A stretch of DNA of 64,000 nucleotides from Acidovorax radicis N35 (GCF_000204195.1 NZ_AFBG01000018.1:186001-250000), one strand, 5' to 3'; counted from the first letter of the stretch, positions 8,895 through 18,340 are shown. Translations and numbers: made by a program. Notes: generated by a model not told the origin, from the sequence alone.

Positions 8895-9716
8895 CTAGAA
8901 GCTTCCAAGATATCGTCCCAAAGCTGCGTTGAATTGCTGCGGGTCTTCCAGCGCCGGCAAATGCGCTGTGGCTCGAAGCACCATGCTTTGCGCCGCAGGT
9001 ATGCGGTGCGCGAGCAGCTTGCATCTCTCCTGCAAGTGCGGCAGGTCAAGGTCTCCCCACATCACGAGGGCGGGGGGCTTGATCGCTTCCAGTTGCTCCC
9101 ATGCCGAAGGTTCTTCGGATGCCATACCAGGATGTGCCGCCCGCAAGGCGGATCCGTTCATCGACAGAAAAAGTTGCCGAATCGCCCCTTCTACTCGCCC
9201 CGGTGGGCTCAAGGGGCCGTCCAGCCAAAGACGCGCCTGAAGCTCGTTTTTGGTGTCCAGATCACCCTGATGCGCAGCAGCGCTTATTGCGTTCATTAGG
9301 GCGTTCACTGAATCGCAGTGTTGGGGGACTGGCGCACCACTGACTCCGGGCGCGACAACCACCAGGCCCCTGACTCTGTCCGGTTGAGCCAGTGCGGCGT
9401 CAATGGCGACACGCCCACCCATGGAACAGCCGACCAGCACGGCACGGTCATATCCCAAAGAGTCCATCACTTTCCAAAGGTCTGCCACATGAGAGTGTGG
9501 CGTGGGGTTCAAGGTGTGTGACTCTCCAAAGCCCCGGCGGTCGTAGCTGATGACAGGATGGGAGGTTGCCAACCAGTCCCATTGCCCTTGCCACATGCGT
9601 CGATCCGCGACGTTGGCGTGCAAGAAAAGAACCGGAGTGGCTGTACCGCCATGATTTGCCTCGTACTCCACTGCCAGCAACGCGCCTTCGACTTCAACCA
9701 GCTTCATTGTTTTCAT
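8895..9716 (-). CDS. Alpha/beta-fold hydrolase
   Basis: A 273-residue protein with the canonical fold. An FLHANVADRRMWQGQ oxyanion segment lies near residue 31, YDRRGFGES at 59-66, the nucleophile elbow GCSMGG with Ser98, an acidic residue in WGDLDLPH, and His252 in TAHLPALEDP. The sequence resembles 3-oxoadipate enol-lactonase/esterase-type hydrolases but has no catabolic neighbours. Two nearby ATGs (codons 1 and 4) are possible starts. Substrate unknown. Confidence 0.85.
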   Translation of the reverse strand: MKTMKLVEVEGALLAVEYEANHGGTATPVLFLHANVADRRMWQGQWDWLATSHPVISYDRRGFGESHTLNPTPHSHVADLWKVMDSLGYDRAVLVGCSMGGRVAIDAALAQPDRVRGLVVVAPGVSGAPVPQHCDSVNALMNAISAAAHQGDLDTKNELQARLWLDGPLSPPGRVEGAIRQLFLSMNGSALRAAHPGMASEEPSAWEQLEAIKPPALVMWGDLDLPHLQERCKLLAHRIPAAQSMVLRATAHLPALEDPQQFNAALGRYLGSF

Positions 9717-9789
9717 GGCAATGAAGATACTGATCGCGGCCTTTGGATGTCAAGACTGTCTACCCGCCGCTTGTGGCTCTTCGCAGTCT

Positions 9790-10254
9790 TCAAAGGCGTG
9801 CTGCTTCCTTCGCTCTCATCTTGGCCGCGATGTATTCACCATGCGTCACATGCAGCAGGCCCGCCACTTTGCTGATGGTGTGGTTCTCGTTGGCGTCGAT
9901 GTGGGCGTCGGCGTACGCCACCTGCCACATGGCCTCGACCAATTGCACTTTCTGTGGCTGCGTGAAGTGCTCGTTCAGGCTGCTGGTAAAGCGCTGGTAG
10001 TCGTAGGCAGTCTTGGATGTGGTCACGGCCAGCTCCAGCAGGCGCTCCAGTTCATCGTCGCTCAGCGCAAATTTGCTGCGCAGGGCTGTCACCATGGCGG
10101 TGCGCTCGGCGTCGTCCATGGCGGCATCAAACCGCACCACCTCCACCAGTAGCACTGCAGCGGCCAGTTGCACGGCGTGGGCGCGCTCCTCGCTGGATGG
10201 GGCTGCGTTGGGCTGCATCAGGCTGTCGAGCAGGTCTTTGAGGGTCTGGAACAT
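9790..10254 (-). CDS. TerB-like (COG4103) helical protein
   Basis: A 154-residue helical protein of the TerB/DjlA N-terminal superfamily. Acidic pairs typical of TerB are present: FDAAMDDAER (about 41-50), ALSDDELERLL, and AYADAHIDANENHTISKVAGLL near residue 120. TerB domains bind divalent metal through such acidic residues and occur near membranes in stress systems. No other ter genes are nearby, so a tellurite role should not be assumed. The start at 10254 lacks a strong ribosome site. Confidence 0.82.
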   Translation of the reverse strand: MFQTLKDLLDSLMQPNAAPSSEERAHAVQLAAAVLLVEVVRFDAAMDDAERTAMVTALRSKFALSDDELERLLELAVTTSKTAYDYQRFTSSLNEHFTQPQKVQLVEAMWQVAYADAHIDANENHTISKVAGLLHVTHGEYIAAKMRAKEAARL

Positions 10255-10391
10255 GGTGGTGGCCTGGTGGCAAAAGCGAGGTGATGGAGGGTGGAGGCAA
10301 AGCGGGCGGGCTTGGTTCCCAGGCGGGCAGGCGGCTACTTTGGTCATATAGCGCTCGCAGTGCGCCACCACCCCGGCGACAATTGCAGGCC

Positions 10392-11309
10392 ATGACGAAG
10401 AAAACCATCCTCCCTCTGCAACTGCTGGTTGCCCCCGACAAGAACGATCCCCAGCCGCTCATCCTCTACCACGGGCGCAACTGCCCCGATGGTTTTGGCG
10501 CGGCGCTGGCCGCATGGTTGTACTACGGCGACCAGGCCGAGTACGTGGGGCTCGACCACGGCGATGTCAAGTCCGTGGACGACCTGCCGCCCGTGCAAGG
10601 CCGCGCGGTCTACATCCTGGACTTCTCTTTTGCCACCGAGGTGATGACCGCCATCGACGAGCGCGCCGCCAAGCTCGTGATGCTGGACCACCACAAGAGC
10701 GCCGCCGAAAAGCTCACAGGCTTTGCCTGCCGCTGCGGTGTGGTGCACTTCGACATGAGCAAGTCGGGCGCGCGCCTGGCGTGGGAGTTCTTTCACCCGC
10801 ACGAGCCCATGCCCGCGCTGTTCAAGTACGTGGAAGACCGCGACATCTGGAAGTGGGAATTTGCCGAGAGCGCGGCGTTCCTTTCCGCCCTCGACATGGA
10901 AGAGCAGGGCTTTGCCCGCTGGCGCGAGATTGCAGCCTTCACGCCCGAGCAGCTCACCCTGTTCATGGCGCGTGGTGCGGCGATGGATGAGAAGTACCGC
11001 AAGCTCTGCGCCGATATTGCCGAAGGCGCGCAGCCGCTGGTGTTCAACGGTATCACCGGGCTGATGGTGAACGCACCTGGCATGTTCCACAGCCTGGTGG
11101 GCGACATCCTCTCGGCCAAGACCGGCACCTTTGCGCTGATGTGGAGCGCGGGCGACAAGGGCGTGAAGGTGGGGCTGCGCGCACAGCGCAACTTTGACTG
11201 CATCGCGCTGGCCGAAAGCATGGGTGGCGGTGGCCATGCGCAGGCCTGCGGTTTCAAGATGAAGGTCGAGCGCCTGCCTGAACTGCTGACCGGCACCTTC
11301 AATGCCTGA
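10392..11309 (+). CDS. DHH-superfamily phosphoesterase
   Basis: A 305-residue protein with the DHH phosphoesterase arrangement: YHGRNCPDGFGAA at 26-38, ILDFSF at 75-80, LDHH at 98-101 (metal-binding), and the DHHA1 signature GGGGHAQACG near 278-287. Enzymes of this class hydrolyse phosphodiesters such as nanoRNA, pAp or cyclic dinucleotides. It lacks the CBS/RecJ additions, so it is a compact stand-alone type. Head-to-head with the TerB-like gene, about 137 bp between starts. Substrate not deducible. Confidence 0.86.
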   Translation: MTKKTILPLQLLVAPDKNDPQPLILYHGRNCPDGFGAALAAWLYYGDQAEYVGLDHGDVKSVDDLPPVQGRAVYILDFSFATEVMTAIDERAAKLVMLDHHKSAAEKLTGFACRCGVVHFDMSKSGARLAWEFFHPHEPMPALFKYVEDRDIWKWEFAESAAFLSALDMEEQGFARWREIAAFTPEQLTLFMARGAAMDEKYRKLCADIAEGAQPLVFNGITGLMVNAPGMFHSLVGDILSAKTGTFALMWSAGDKGVKVGLRAQRNFDCIALAESMGGGGHAQACGFKMKVERLPELLTGTFNA

Positions 11310-11321
11310 AGCCGGGGCGAA

Positions 11322-11390
11322 AATTTGAGTAGAAATGGCTGTGGGCGATTGATGAATAAGCGCTGATGGCTATTAAAAATATAGCTATCG
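11322..11390. repeat. Intergenic palindromic repeat, copy c
   Basis: A diverged copy between convergent genes: an AAATTTGAGTAGAAATGG lead, a core ending AATAAGCGCTGATG, and a GCTATTAAAAATATAGC tail. Confidence 0.7.
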
Positions 11391-11412
11391 AAGGTAGGGC
11401 GCTGGGGTGTGG

Positions 11413-12669
11413 CTACACAAGCCGAAGATCCGCGCCCTTCGTTCCCGGAAACACCCGCGCCACGGCGGCGGCGTTCAGCCCATACATCCGCGCGAACAGC
11501 CCGCCCAGCACGCTGCGGTAGTCGTTGAGCACCGGGTAGTCGCGGTTCTGAAAGAGCGTGCTGGCGGTGAGCGCCTGCTGTTCGCCCACAATGCGCCCGC
11601 CGCCCACGCCGCCGCCCAGCACCCAGAACACGGTGCCGTGGCCGTGGTCGGTGCCCCGGTTTCCGTTCTCGCGGAAGGTGCGGCCGAACTCGCTGACCAC
11701 CACGACCACGGTGGATTTCCACGCCGGGCCCATCTCGTCGGCAAAGCCGGCCAGGCCCCGGCCCAGTTCCTCAAAACGGTTGGCCAGCGGCCCCGTGGCC
11801 GCACCCTGCGCCACATGGGTGTCCCAGCCGCCCACGTCCACAAACCCTAGCTGGTAGCGCGTCTGCATCAGCCGCGCCATGCGCCGGGCCGTGCCCTCGA
11901 AGCCTTTGGTGGAGAGCGCGTTGCGGCTGGCCGCCTCCATCTCGCCCTGCATGGTGCGGGCCACCTCATCGCGGGTGGCAAAACCTTCGTTCACAGGCGT
12001 GGCCAGCGCCGTGCCTCGGTACATGGATTCGATGAGTTCGGCCTGCCGCGCATCCACGCCGGTTCGCCCTGCGCCCGCACTGAGCGCCGTGTTGGGCACA
12101 TCCACCGCGCCGCGCAGCACCAGCGGCAGGGTGCTGGTAAAGGCCATGGGCTGTACGGCCTGCAGCAGGCGCGCCAAGCGTTCGTCGCCTGCTGCTGCGG
12201 TGGCGGTGGAATCTGAGCCTGCGCGCGGGTTCAGCTCGGCCACCAGCCGGTTCAGAAAGCCCGATCGGAAGTCGCGCCGACCGCCCAGCGGCTGGCCCAG
12301 CTCCATGCTGTCCTGAGTATCGAAGTGGCTGCGCGAGAGGTCGTCCGTGCCCGCAAACGGCACAAAGGCCAGCTGGCGCTTTTGGTACAGCGGCAGCAAC
12401 GATGGAGCCAGCGCAGGGTGCAGGCCCCAGTCGGCCGTGAGCTCCAGCGCGCCGCCGTCCTGCCCGGGTCGGGCGATGGCGATGTTCGGGCGCGTCTCGT
12501 AGTAGTAGCTGCTGGCCGTGGGCACAAGCAAGCTGGCGCAGTCATAGCCACCGCGCAGGAACACGAGCAGAAAGCGCGCGTCCTGGGCGCGGGGGGCAGC
12601 CATCGCGCTGGCGCTGTACACGCCGAGGGCGCTGGCGCCCAGGGCTTGAAGAAGGTGTCTGCGTTGCAT
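11413..12669 (-). CDS. DUF1501 family protein, Tat-type signal
   Basis: A 418-residue protein of the DUF1501 family (sulfatase/alkaline-phosphatase-like fold). The N-terminus QRRHLLQALGASALG plus a hydrophobic stretch ending near ASAMAAPRAQ looks like a twin-arginine signal, so a periplasmic location is likely. Later landmarks are FLRGGYDCASL, SRSHFDTQDSME, FVDVGGWDTHV, VVVVSEFGRTFREN and GTDHGHGTVFWVLGG. The start has GAGGAG upstream. It lies ten bases downstream of the DUF1800 gene on the same strand. The two families are almost always paired, but their substrate is unknown. Confidence 0.9.
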   Translation of the reverse strand: MQRRHLLQALGASALGVYSASAMAAPRAQDARFLLVFLRGGYDCASLLVPTASSYYYETRPNIAIARPGQDGGALELTADWGLHPALAPSLLPLYQKRQLAFVPFAGTDDLSRSHFDTQDSMELGQPLGGRRDFRSGFLNRLVAELNPRAGSDSTATAAAGDERLARLLQAVQPMAFTSTLPLVLRGAVDVPNTALSAGAGRTGVDARQAELIESMYRGTALATPVNEGFATRDEVARTMQGEMEAASRNALSTKGFEGTARRMARLMQTRYQLGFVDVGGWDTHVAQGAATGPLANRFEELGRGLAGFADEMGPAWKSTVVVVVSEFGRTFRENGNRGTDHGHGTVFWVLGGGVGGGRIVGEQQALTASTLFQNRDYPVLNDYRSVLGGLFARMYGLNAAAVARVFPGTKGADLRLV

Positions 12670-12679
12670 CGTGATCTCC

Positions 12680-14308
12680 TCAGCCGTGCATGAATTCCGG
12701 AGATGCGAGGAACAGCAAGTTCCACTCGCGCGGCGACGCCGCCTGTGCCAGCGCATTGCGCGTGGCGGCCGACCAGGTGGACTGCAGGGCGCGCACATAG
12801 GCACTCTGCGCCAGCGGCGGGGGCGTGCGCTGCGATGCGGACTGCTCGGCCATCCTCATCTCCTTCTCGCGCGGGGTGGGCATGGGGGTGGTGGCCACCC
12901 CGGCACCGATGGCGCGTGCGATCTCGAACCTGGTGGACATCTGTCCCGAGCCCTTCCATGCCGCAGCGTCCAGCGGGTAGCCGTCGGGCGTGGCGCGGCC
13001 ATACAGGGGCTCGGCCAGGCGCTGCAGCCAGCCCAACGCAGGCTCGGTGCCGGGCAGTACAGCGTCGCCGTGCGCCAGGCGCAGGCCCGCCAGCACGTAG
13101 TGCACCGGGTCGCGAAAACGCTGGCCCAGCGATGCGCGAAAGTCTGGGGTGTTGAAGAGCGTCTCCAGCACGGCAGCAATGTCGCCATCGGTGCGTTCAA
13201 AGCTGCGGGCCAGTGCCTGCAGCAGCGCAGGGGGCGGGTTATCACCCACCAAAAAGAGCGCGATCTTGCGTGTGATGAAGCGCGCGGTGGCCGGGGCGCG
13301 CGCCAGGCGGTCCAGCGCCTCGTCCACCTCGGCCAGGCCTTCGGCGCGCAAGGGTTGGCCCAGCAGTGTCTTGGGGTCCCAGTCGTGGCGCTGAGGGTTG
13401 AACTCAAACAGCCCCTGGCGCACGTAGTGGCGGCGCAGTGCGGGCTTCATGCGCGGGGGCTCTTCGCCGGGCGGGCGCTGCGATACGCCCACGCCGGTCA
13501 GCACGCGCGCCAGCTCCTGCACGTCCTGCTGGCTGTAGCCACCGTCCACGCCCAGCGTGTGCAGCTCCATCAGCTCGCGGGCATAGTTTTCGTTGATGCG
13601 GCCGGCGGCGTTCTGTGCGTTGTCCAGGTAGCGCAGCATGGCCGGGTGGCGCACGGTGGCACCCAGCAGGTCGCGAAATCGGCCCAGCGCATGGGGGCGC
13701 ACGGCGCGCTCTTCGTAGTCGCCCACCAGTGCGCGCAGGCTGCCCTTGCCCGCGAACACGTTGAAGTGGTTCATCCAGAACCAGGTCATCTTTTCGCGCA
13801 GCTGGGCGGGCGAATACAGCGCGCGCAGCACAAAACGCGCAGCGGCTTCCTGCTGCAGGGCGCGCATGTCCTGTTGCCAGTCCTTCAGCGCGGCCTTGCG
13901 TTCGTCCTCGGTGGGCCTGGCCTTGGCCGCACGGTTGCGGGCGTCCATATCGGCCGCCAGCGTTTCAATGGGGGTGCGCGAGATGGCCATGGCGTCGATC
14001 TGCGCCTGGGCCTCGCGGGGCAGTGCGGCGTTGGCACCGGGGCGCAGTTGTGCCGCCAGGTAGGCGCCAATGCCCATAGCGCCCAGGGCCTGCGTACCCG
14101 ACGCGGTGCAGCCCCAGGTCACGCGGTCCAGCAGGTGTGCCAGGGTGGGTTCGTCGGCCGCGCTCCAGGCGCCCGGGCCTGTTGTGTTGGGCACTGCGGC
14201 TGCGAGGGGCGCGGCTTGTGTGGCAAGTGGGGCGCCAAAGACGGCGCAACCCGCCAGGCCGAGCAGCAGGGTGCGGCGGTGGAGGTGCAGTGGGTAAGTG
14301 GGGGTCAT
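12680..14308 (-). CDS. DUF1800 family protein, Tat-type signal
   Basis: A 542-residue protein of the DUF1800 family, first gene of the DUF1800-DUF1501 operon. The N-terminus HRRTLLLGLAGCAVFGAP followed by an Ala-rich region fits a Tat signal, and the mature part is presumably periplasmic. Landmarks are LLDRVTWGCT, REKMTWFWMNHFNVF, LGDYEER-like LVGDYEERAV, NENYARELMELHTLGVDGGY and GQRFRDPVHYV. The start ATG at 14306-14308 is the first before the signal; the reading frame upstream shows no coding character. Function unknown; the partner is DUF1501 directly downstream. Confidence 0.9.
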   Translation of the reverse strand: MTPTYPLHLHRRTLLLGLAGCAVFGAPLATQAAPLAAAVPNTTGPGAWSAADEPTLAHLLDRVTWGCTASGTQALGAMGIGAYLAAQLRPGANAALPREAQAQIDAMAISRTPIETLAADMDARNRAAKARPTEDERKAALKDWQQDMRALQQEAAARFVLRALYSPAQLREKMTWFWMNHFNVFAGKGSLRALVGDYEERAVRPHALGRFRDLLGATVRHPAMLRYLDNAQNAAGRINENYARELMELHTLGVDGGYSQQDVQELARVLTGVGVSQRPPGEEPPRMKPALRRHYVRQGLFEFNPQRHDWDPKTLLGQPLRAEGLAEVDEALDRLARAPATARFITRKIALFLVGDNPPPALLQALARSFERTDGDIAAVLETLFNTPDFRASLGQRFRDPVHYVLAGLRLAHGDAVLPGTEPALGWLQRLAEPLYGRATPDGYPLDAAAWKGSGQMSTRFEIARAIGAGVATTPMPTPREKEMRMAEQSASQRTPPPLAQSAYVRALQSTWSAATRNALAQAASPREWNLLFLASPEFMHG

Positions 14309-14477
14309 GGAGCCTCGCGGGCAGCCGGCAAATGGCTGTCCGCATGGTGCCGCCGCCACCACCCGCATGCAAGCCCGCACGGCGGGTTTTACCTGCGCGA
14401 CACAAACGCCAGGGAGGATGTATCGAGGGGTATCTCCAAACCCCCAGGCACGATCGTCTTAGAACAGGTTTTCAGTG

Positions 14478-15758
14478 CTATGGCGCTGCGCCCGTGGCCT
14501 GTGCGGCCTCTTCAAAACGGTCCACCTTGCGCAGGGTCTGGAACGCCAGCATCCAGCCGCCCACCACCCCCAGCGTGCACAGGCCGCCCACGACGGCAGC
14601 GGGCACCACGCCAAACCATGACGCGCTGGTACCGGCGCGGAACTCGCCCAGTTCGTTGGACGAGCCGATGAACAGCATGTTCACCGCATTCACCCGCCCG
14701 CGCATGGTGTCGGGCGTGGAGAACTGCACCAGCGCCCCCCGGATGTACACGCTCACCATGTCGGCCGCGCCCGCCACCAGCAGCGCCGCAAACGACAGCC
14801 AAAACAGTGTGGACAGCGCAAACACCAGATTGGCCACGCCGAACACGGCCACTGCGATGAACATGGTGCGCCCCACATGGCGGTTGAAGGGGCGCATGCT
14901 CAGGTACAGCCCCGCACCCACCTCACCCACGGCCATGGCACTGCGCAGTGCGCCCAGGCCGGCGGGGCCCACGTGCAGCACTTCTTGCGCATAGATGGGC
15001 AGCAAGGCCACCACGCCACCCAGCAGCACGGCAAACAGATCCAGCGAGATGGTGCCCAGGATGATGGGCCGGGTGCGGATGAAGGTGATGCCCGCGCCAA
15101 AACGCTGCCACATCGTGCCCTGCGCGGGGCCGGGCGCCGTGGCGTGCGCCACTACCACGCGCAGCAGCAACACTACGCCCAGCACAAAACAGGCACAGCA
15201 CACGGCATAGGTCAGCTCGCCGCCGCCCAGCGCATACAGCAGACCGCCCAGCAACGGCCCGCCAATGCTGGCCACGCGCATCAGCATGCTGTTGGCGGCA
15301 ATGGCCTGCGCGAGCTGGCCGCGCGGCACGATCTGCGGCAGCAGGCTCTGCATGGCCGGGCCCGAAAAAGCGCGTGCGCAGCCGTACAGCACCAGCACCG
15401 CATAGATGCCCGCCACGCCGCTGGCCCCATGGCCCGCCAGCCACCACAGCAACGCACTGCACACCGCGCCCACCGACCAGGCGAGCGCCAGGATGCGCCT
15501 GCGGTCAAAGCGGTCGATCAGGTCGCCCGCTGGCAGCAGCAGGCACAGCATGGGCAGGAACTGCGCCAGGCCCACATAGGCCAGTGCCAGCGGTTCGCGC
15601 GTGAGGTCATACACCTGCCAGGCCACCACCACGGCCTGCACCTGGGTGGCCACCACGGCCACCACGCGGGCGATCAGAAAGGAAACGAAGCCGGAGTGGC
15701 CGTAGACGCTGGAGGTCTCGGCATCGGGTGCTGCAGGGGGGGAATGGGGGGCTGTCAT
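14478..15758 (-). CDS. MFS transporter (EntS/MFS_3-type)
   Basis: A 426-residue protein with about twelve membrane helices and the MFS loop motif LIDRFDRRRILAL after helix 2 (near residue 80). Other landmarks are AVVVAWQVYDLT in helix 1, FSGPAMQSLLPQIVPRGQLAQA, and RGRVNAVNMLFIGSSNELGEF in the C-terminal half, all common in EntS-like exporters. It begins with an ATG at 15756-15758. No siderophore genes lie nearby, so the cargo is unclear. Divergent from the flagellin gene. Confidence 0.87.
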   Translation of the reverse strand: MTAPHSPPAAPDAETSSVYGHSGFVSFLIARVVAVVATQVQAVVVAWQVYDLTREPLALAYVGLAQFLPMLCLLLPAGDLIDRFDRRRILALAWSVGAVCSALLWWLAGHGASGVAGIYAVLVLYGCARAFSGPAMQSLLPQIVPRGQLAQAIAANSMLMRVASIGGPLLGGLLYALGGGELTYAVCCACFVLGVVLLLRVVVAHATAPGPAQGTMWQRFGAGITFIRTRPIILGTISLDLFAVLLGGVVALLPIYAQEVLHVGPAGLGALRSAMAVGEVGAGLYLSMRPFNRHVGRTMFIAVAVFGVANLVFALSTLFWLSFAALLVAGAADMVSVYIRGALVQFSTPDTMRGRVNAVNMLFIGSSNELGEFRAGTSASWFGVVPAAVVGGLCTLGVVGGWMLAFQTLRKVDRFEEAAQATGAAP

Positions 15759-15884
15759 GAAAACGGAGCGGGCTCGGCCCGGGGCAGCGCGTGCTGTGGG
15801 GCCAGATGGGAAAGACCCTTGGATGCTAGCGGTTGTGCCGCCTGCACGCTGAGCGCTTGGGGAAAGACCCGCAGAAACGGGCCT

Positions 15885-15911
15885 TCAGGTTTTGCCCTGG
15901 CCCGTCGATAA
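15885..15911 (+). promoter_or_regulatory. Predicted sigma-28 (FliA) promoter of the flagellin gene
   Basis: TCAGGTTT at 15885-15892, an 11-base spacer, and GTCGATAA at 15904-15911. The family consensus is TAAAGTTT-N11-GCCGATAA, so three of sixteen positions differ and the spacing is exact. It predicts a start near 15918 and a leader of about 125 nt before the flagellin ATG at 16042. Confidence 0.7.
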
Positions 15912-16041
15912 GGCAGAGAGGAAGAAGCGGGTTTCCGGCCTGGGCGCTGCTGCTGCGTGGGGCTGGGCGTGCCGCTTCGCCCGGTTTTTACCGTTTGTCT
16001 CTTTATTCATCTACTTTGACCAGGAGTCCCCGGGGCGTGCC

Positions 16042-17745
16042 ATGGCGTTGACGATCAACACCAATGTGATGTCGCTGAATGCGCAGCGCCGGCTTGGCGG
16101 TGCGCAGAGCGACATGGCCACGACCGTGCAGCGCCTGTCCTCGGGCTTGCGCATCAACAGTGCCAAGGACGACGCGGCGGGCCTGGCGATCTCCGAGCGG
16201 TTCACTTCGCAGATCCGGGGGCTCAACCAGGCGGTGCGCAATGCCAACGACGGCGTGTCGCTCATGCAGACGGCCGAGGGAGCTTTGCAGAGCGTCACGG
16301 CCAGCCTGCAGCGCATCCGTGAGCTGGCCGTGCAGGCAGCCAACGACACCAACAGCGCGGCCGACCGGCAGGCCATCCAGGCCGAGGTCACGCGGCTGGC
16401 GCAGGAGATCGACCGCACCGGGCGCACCACGCAGTTCAATGGCATGGACGTGTTCGACCGCTCCGAGGCCAGCGTTGTGGGCGACGAGAACCTGCTGGCC
16501 GTGTTCGATGGCCTGACCAGTGCCGGCAGCTGGCTGGAGAGCAGCGAGAACCTCATCCGCAGCTACTACGGCATCGAGGCGGATGGCGCGGCACTGGACA
16601 TCCGCTACACCGGCTTCACCGACAACGCGGGCGGCGTGGCCGCCTATGTGCAGGTCACCGGCTTTGACGGGCAGGGGCGCGGCAACAACCTGGTGCTGCA
16701 GGTGGACATGGCCGACTTCGTACCGCCCAACATGCCCAATGGCGGCAGCGCGCCGTACTACAACGACCGCATCATCGGCCATGAAATGGTGCACGCCGTG
16801 ATGGCCCGGTCCACCCACTGGCAGGACATCACCAGCAACCACCTGTGGTTTGCCGAAGGCTCGGCCGAGTTCATCCAGGGCGCCGACGAGCGCGTGCGCG
16901 GTGACGTGGCCAACCTCGGCGTGGCTGCCGTGGTGGCGGCCATTGGCGGGCCCACCAACACCAGCGAGTTCTACTCGGCCAGCTATTCGGCGGTGCGCTA
17001 CATGCACGACCGCATCAAGACCGCGGGCGGGACGGGCATCAAGGACGTGCTCAGCTACATGGGCAACAACCCCGGCGCCACGCTGGATGCCGCCATTGCC
17101 GCCGCATCGGCAGGGGCCTTTTCCAACGGGGCGGATGTGCTGGCGCAGTTCGCGCTCAACGGTGCGGCCTTCATCGGCACGTTTGATTTGAACAATGCCG
17201 ACACCGGCGCCATTGGCGGTGCCGACGTGGACGGTGGCATGGTGCGCGATGCCAAGGCGGCCATCCCCAACCAGGGCAGCCGTTCGGGCAAAGACGCGCT
17301 GCAGGGCTTTACCGAGACGTACGAAAACATTGCGACCTCTGGCAGCGCGATCAGCACCAAGGTGTTCCAGGTGGGCGCCAATGCCAACCAGACGCTCGAG
17401 ACCCGCGTGGGCGCTGTGGGCCTGGGGGCCATGGGGCTGCGCAACACGCTGGATGTCACCACGTCGGCCGCGCAGACCATCGTGTCGGTGGACCGCGCGC
17501 TGGATTACGTGAACAGCCAGCGCGCTGTCATCGGCGCCCAGTCCTCGCGCCTGGAGTCGGCCATTGCCAACCTGCAGATCGGCAGCGAAAACCTGTCCGC
17601 CAGCCGCTCGCGCATTGTCGACACGGATTTCGCGGTAGAGACCGCCAGCCTGGCCCGCCAGCAAATCCTGCAGCAGGCGGGCAACGCCATGGTGGTGCAG
17701 GCCAACCAGATGCCCCAGGGGGTGCTGGCACTGCTGCGCACCTGA
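16042..17745 (+). CDS. Proteolytic flagellin (flagellinolysin type)
   Basis: A 567-residue flagellin. The conserved N-terminal helices (about 1-140, with [20 protein letters not shown]) and C-terminal helices (about 475-567, with [21 protein letters not shown] and the ending QGVLALLR) form the filament core. The surface-exposed variable region carries a zinc-metallopeptidase motif HEMVH at 247-251 (bases 16780-16794) and WFAEGSAEF at 269-277, whose Glu272 fits the third zinc ligand. This is the layout of flagellinolysin, where the filament itself is a protease. AGGAG lies about 15 bases before the ATG. No other flagellar gene is in the window. A sigma-28 promoter lies upstream. Confidence 0.92.
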   Translation: MALTINTNVMSLNAQRRLGGAQSDMATTVQRLSSGLRINSAKDDAAGLAISERFTSQIRGLNQAVRNANDGVSLMQTAEGALQSVTASLQRIRELAVQAANDTNSAADRQAIQAEVTRLAQEIDRTGRTTQFNGMDVFDRSEASVVGDENLLAVFDGLTSAGSWLESSENLIRSYYGIEADGAALDIRYTGFTDNAGGVAAYVQVTGFDGQGRGNNLVLQVDMADFVPPNMPNGGSAPYYNDRIIGHEMVHAVMARSTHWQDITSNHLWFAEGSAEFIQGADERVRGDVANLGVAAVVAAIGGPTNTSEFYSASYSAVRYMHDRIKTAGGTGIKDVLSYMGNNPGATLDAAIAAASAGAFSNGADVLAQFALNGAAFIGTFDLNNADTGAIGGADVDGGMVRDAKAAIPNQGSRSGKDALQGFTETYENIATSGSAISTKVFQVGANANQTLETRVGAVGLGAMGLRNTLDVTTSAAQTIVSVDRALDYVNSQRAVIGAQSSRLESAIANLQIGSENLSASRSRIVDTDFAVETASLARQQILQQAGNAMVVQANQMPQGVLALLRT

Positions 17746-17770
17746 TCCACTCTCCAGGAGCCGCCTGTCG

Positions 17771-18208
17771 TCAATGCTGGCTGTGCCGGTGCCGATAGTC
17801 CCACGGGGCCAGTGGGCGCCGCTGCGACCACAGGCCCGCGCCGCCGCTGCGCGCCTGCCGCTGCAGCGGTGCCAGGTGCGGATGCGCGGCTGCATAGGGC
17901 GTGTACACCCAGGCCAGGCCCGCGCGCACCTGGGCCGTGGCCACATCGGCGCCACCGCAGCGCACATTGGCCACCGTGCGGCCATAGCTGTCTTCGTCCA
18001 CCGGTTGCAGCGCGGCGCGCTGCTTGAAGCACAGGCGTGCCAGGTTCTGCCGCGACTTCTGCCCGAACGCCTGGCGCGACTCGGGCGCGTCGATGGCGGC
18101 GATGCGCACCTTGACCTGGTGGTAGGCGCCGGGCGCGCCGCAGCGCGCCGTCAGGGTGTCGCCGTCGCTGATGGCGACGACCAGGCAAAACAATGAGGCA
18201 AGGGGCAC
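17771..18208 (-). CDS. Thermonuclease (SNase-like) family nuclease
   Basis: A 145-residue protein with the staphylococcal-nuclease fold signatures: ISDGDTLTARC at 13-23 (calcium-binding Asp), RIAAIDAPESRQ at 35-46 (catalytic Arg and Asp), and YGRTVANVRC at 75-84. The N-terminus is short and hydrophobic (PLASLFCLVVA), which could be a brief signal peptide. It converges on the flagellin gene with about 25 bp between stops. It is expected to cleave DNA and RNA, with calcium. The C-terminus is basic. Confidence 0.85.
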   Translation of the reverse strand: MPLASLFCLVVAISDGDTLTARCGAPGAYHQVKVRIAAIDAPESRQAFGQKSRQNLARLCFKQRAALQPVDEDSYGRTVANVRCGGADVATAQVRAGLAWVYTPYAAAHPHLAPLQRQARSGGAGLWSQRRPLAPWDYRHRHSQH

Positions 18209-18273
18209 GGCAAAAGAAGAGGAAAAAACGGGGGGAAGGACGGTGAAACGCTTGCAGAGCGGTCAGGGGGCTG

Positions 18274-18340
18274 GATTTTGTATCAAATTGCCCCTTGTCG
18301 CTTTATTTGCAAGCGCTTATAGCTATCAATAGTGTAGCAT
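18274..18340. repeat. Intergenic palindromic repeat, copy d
   Basis: A diverged copy: TTTTGTATCAAATTG lead, CGCTTTATTTGCAAGCG core and AGCTATCAATAGTGTAG tail. It occupies part of the roughly 400-base gap between the nuclease and lipoprotein genes. The rest of that gap shows nothing else I can assign. Confidence 0.75.

Noticed and set aside
9790-10254. Tellurite-resistance locus
   Set aside because: Only a TerB-like protein is present; no other ter genes are nearby.
12671-14671. Plus-strand open frame of 666 codons
   Set aside because: It is opposite the DUF1800 gene, and the composition (His, Gln, Arg) is that of an antisense GC-rich frame.
16003-17985. Minus-strand open frame of 660 codons
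   Set aside because: It is antisense to the flagellin, which is supported by motifs and promoter.
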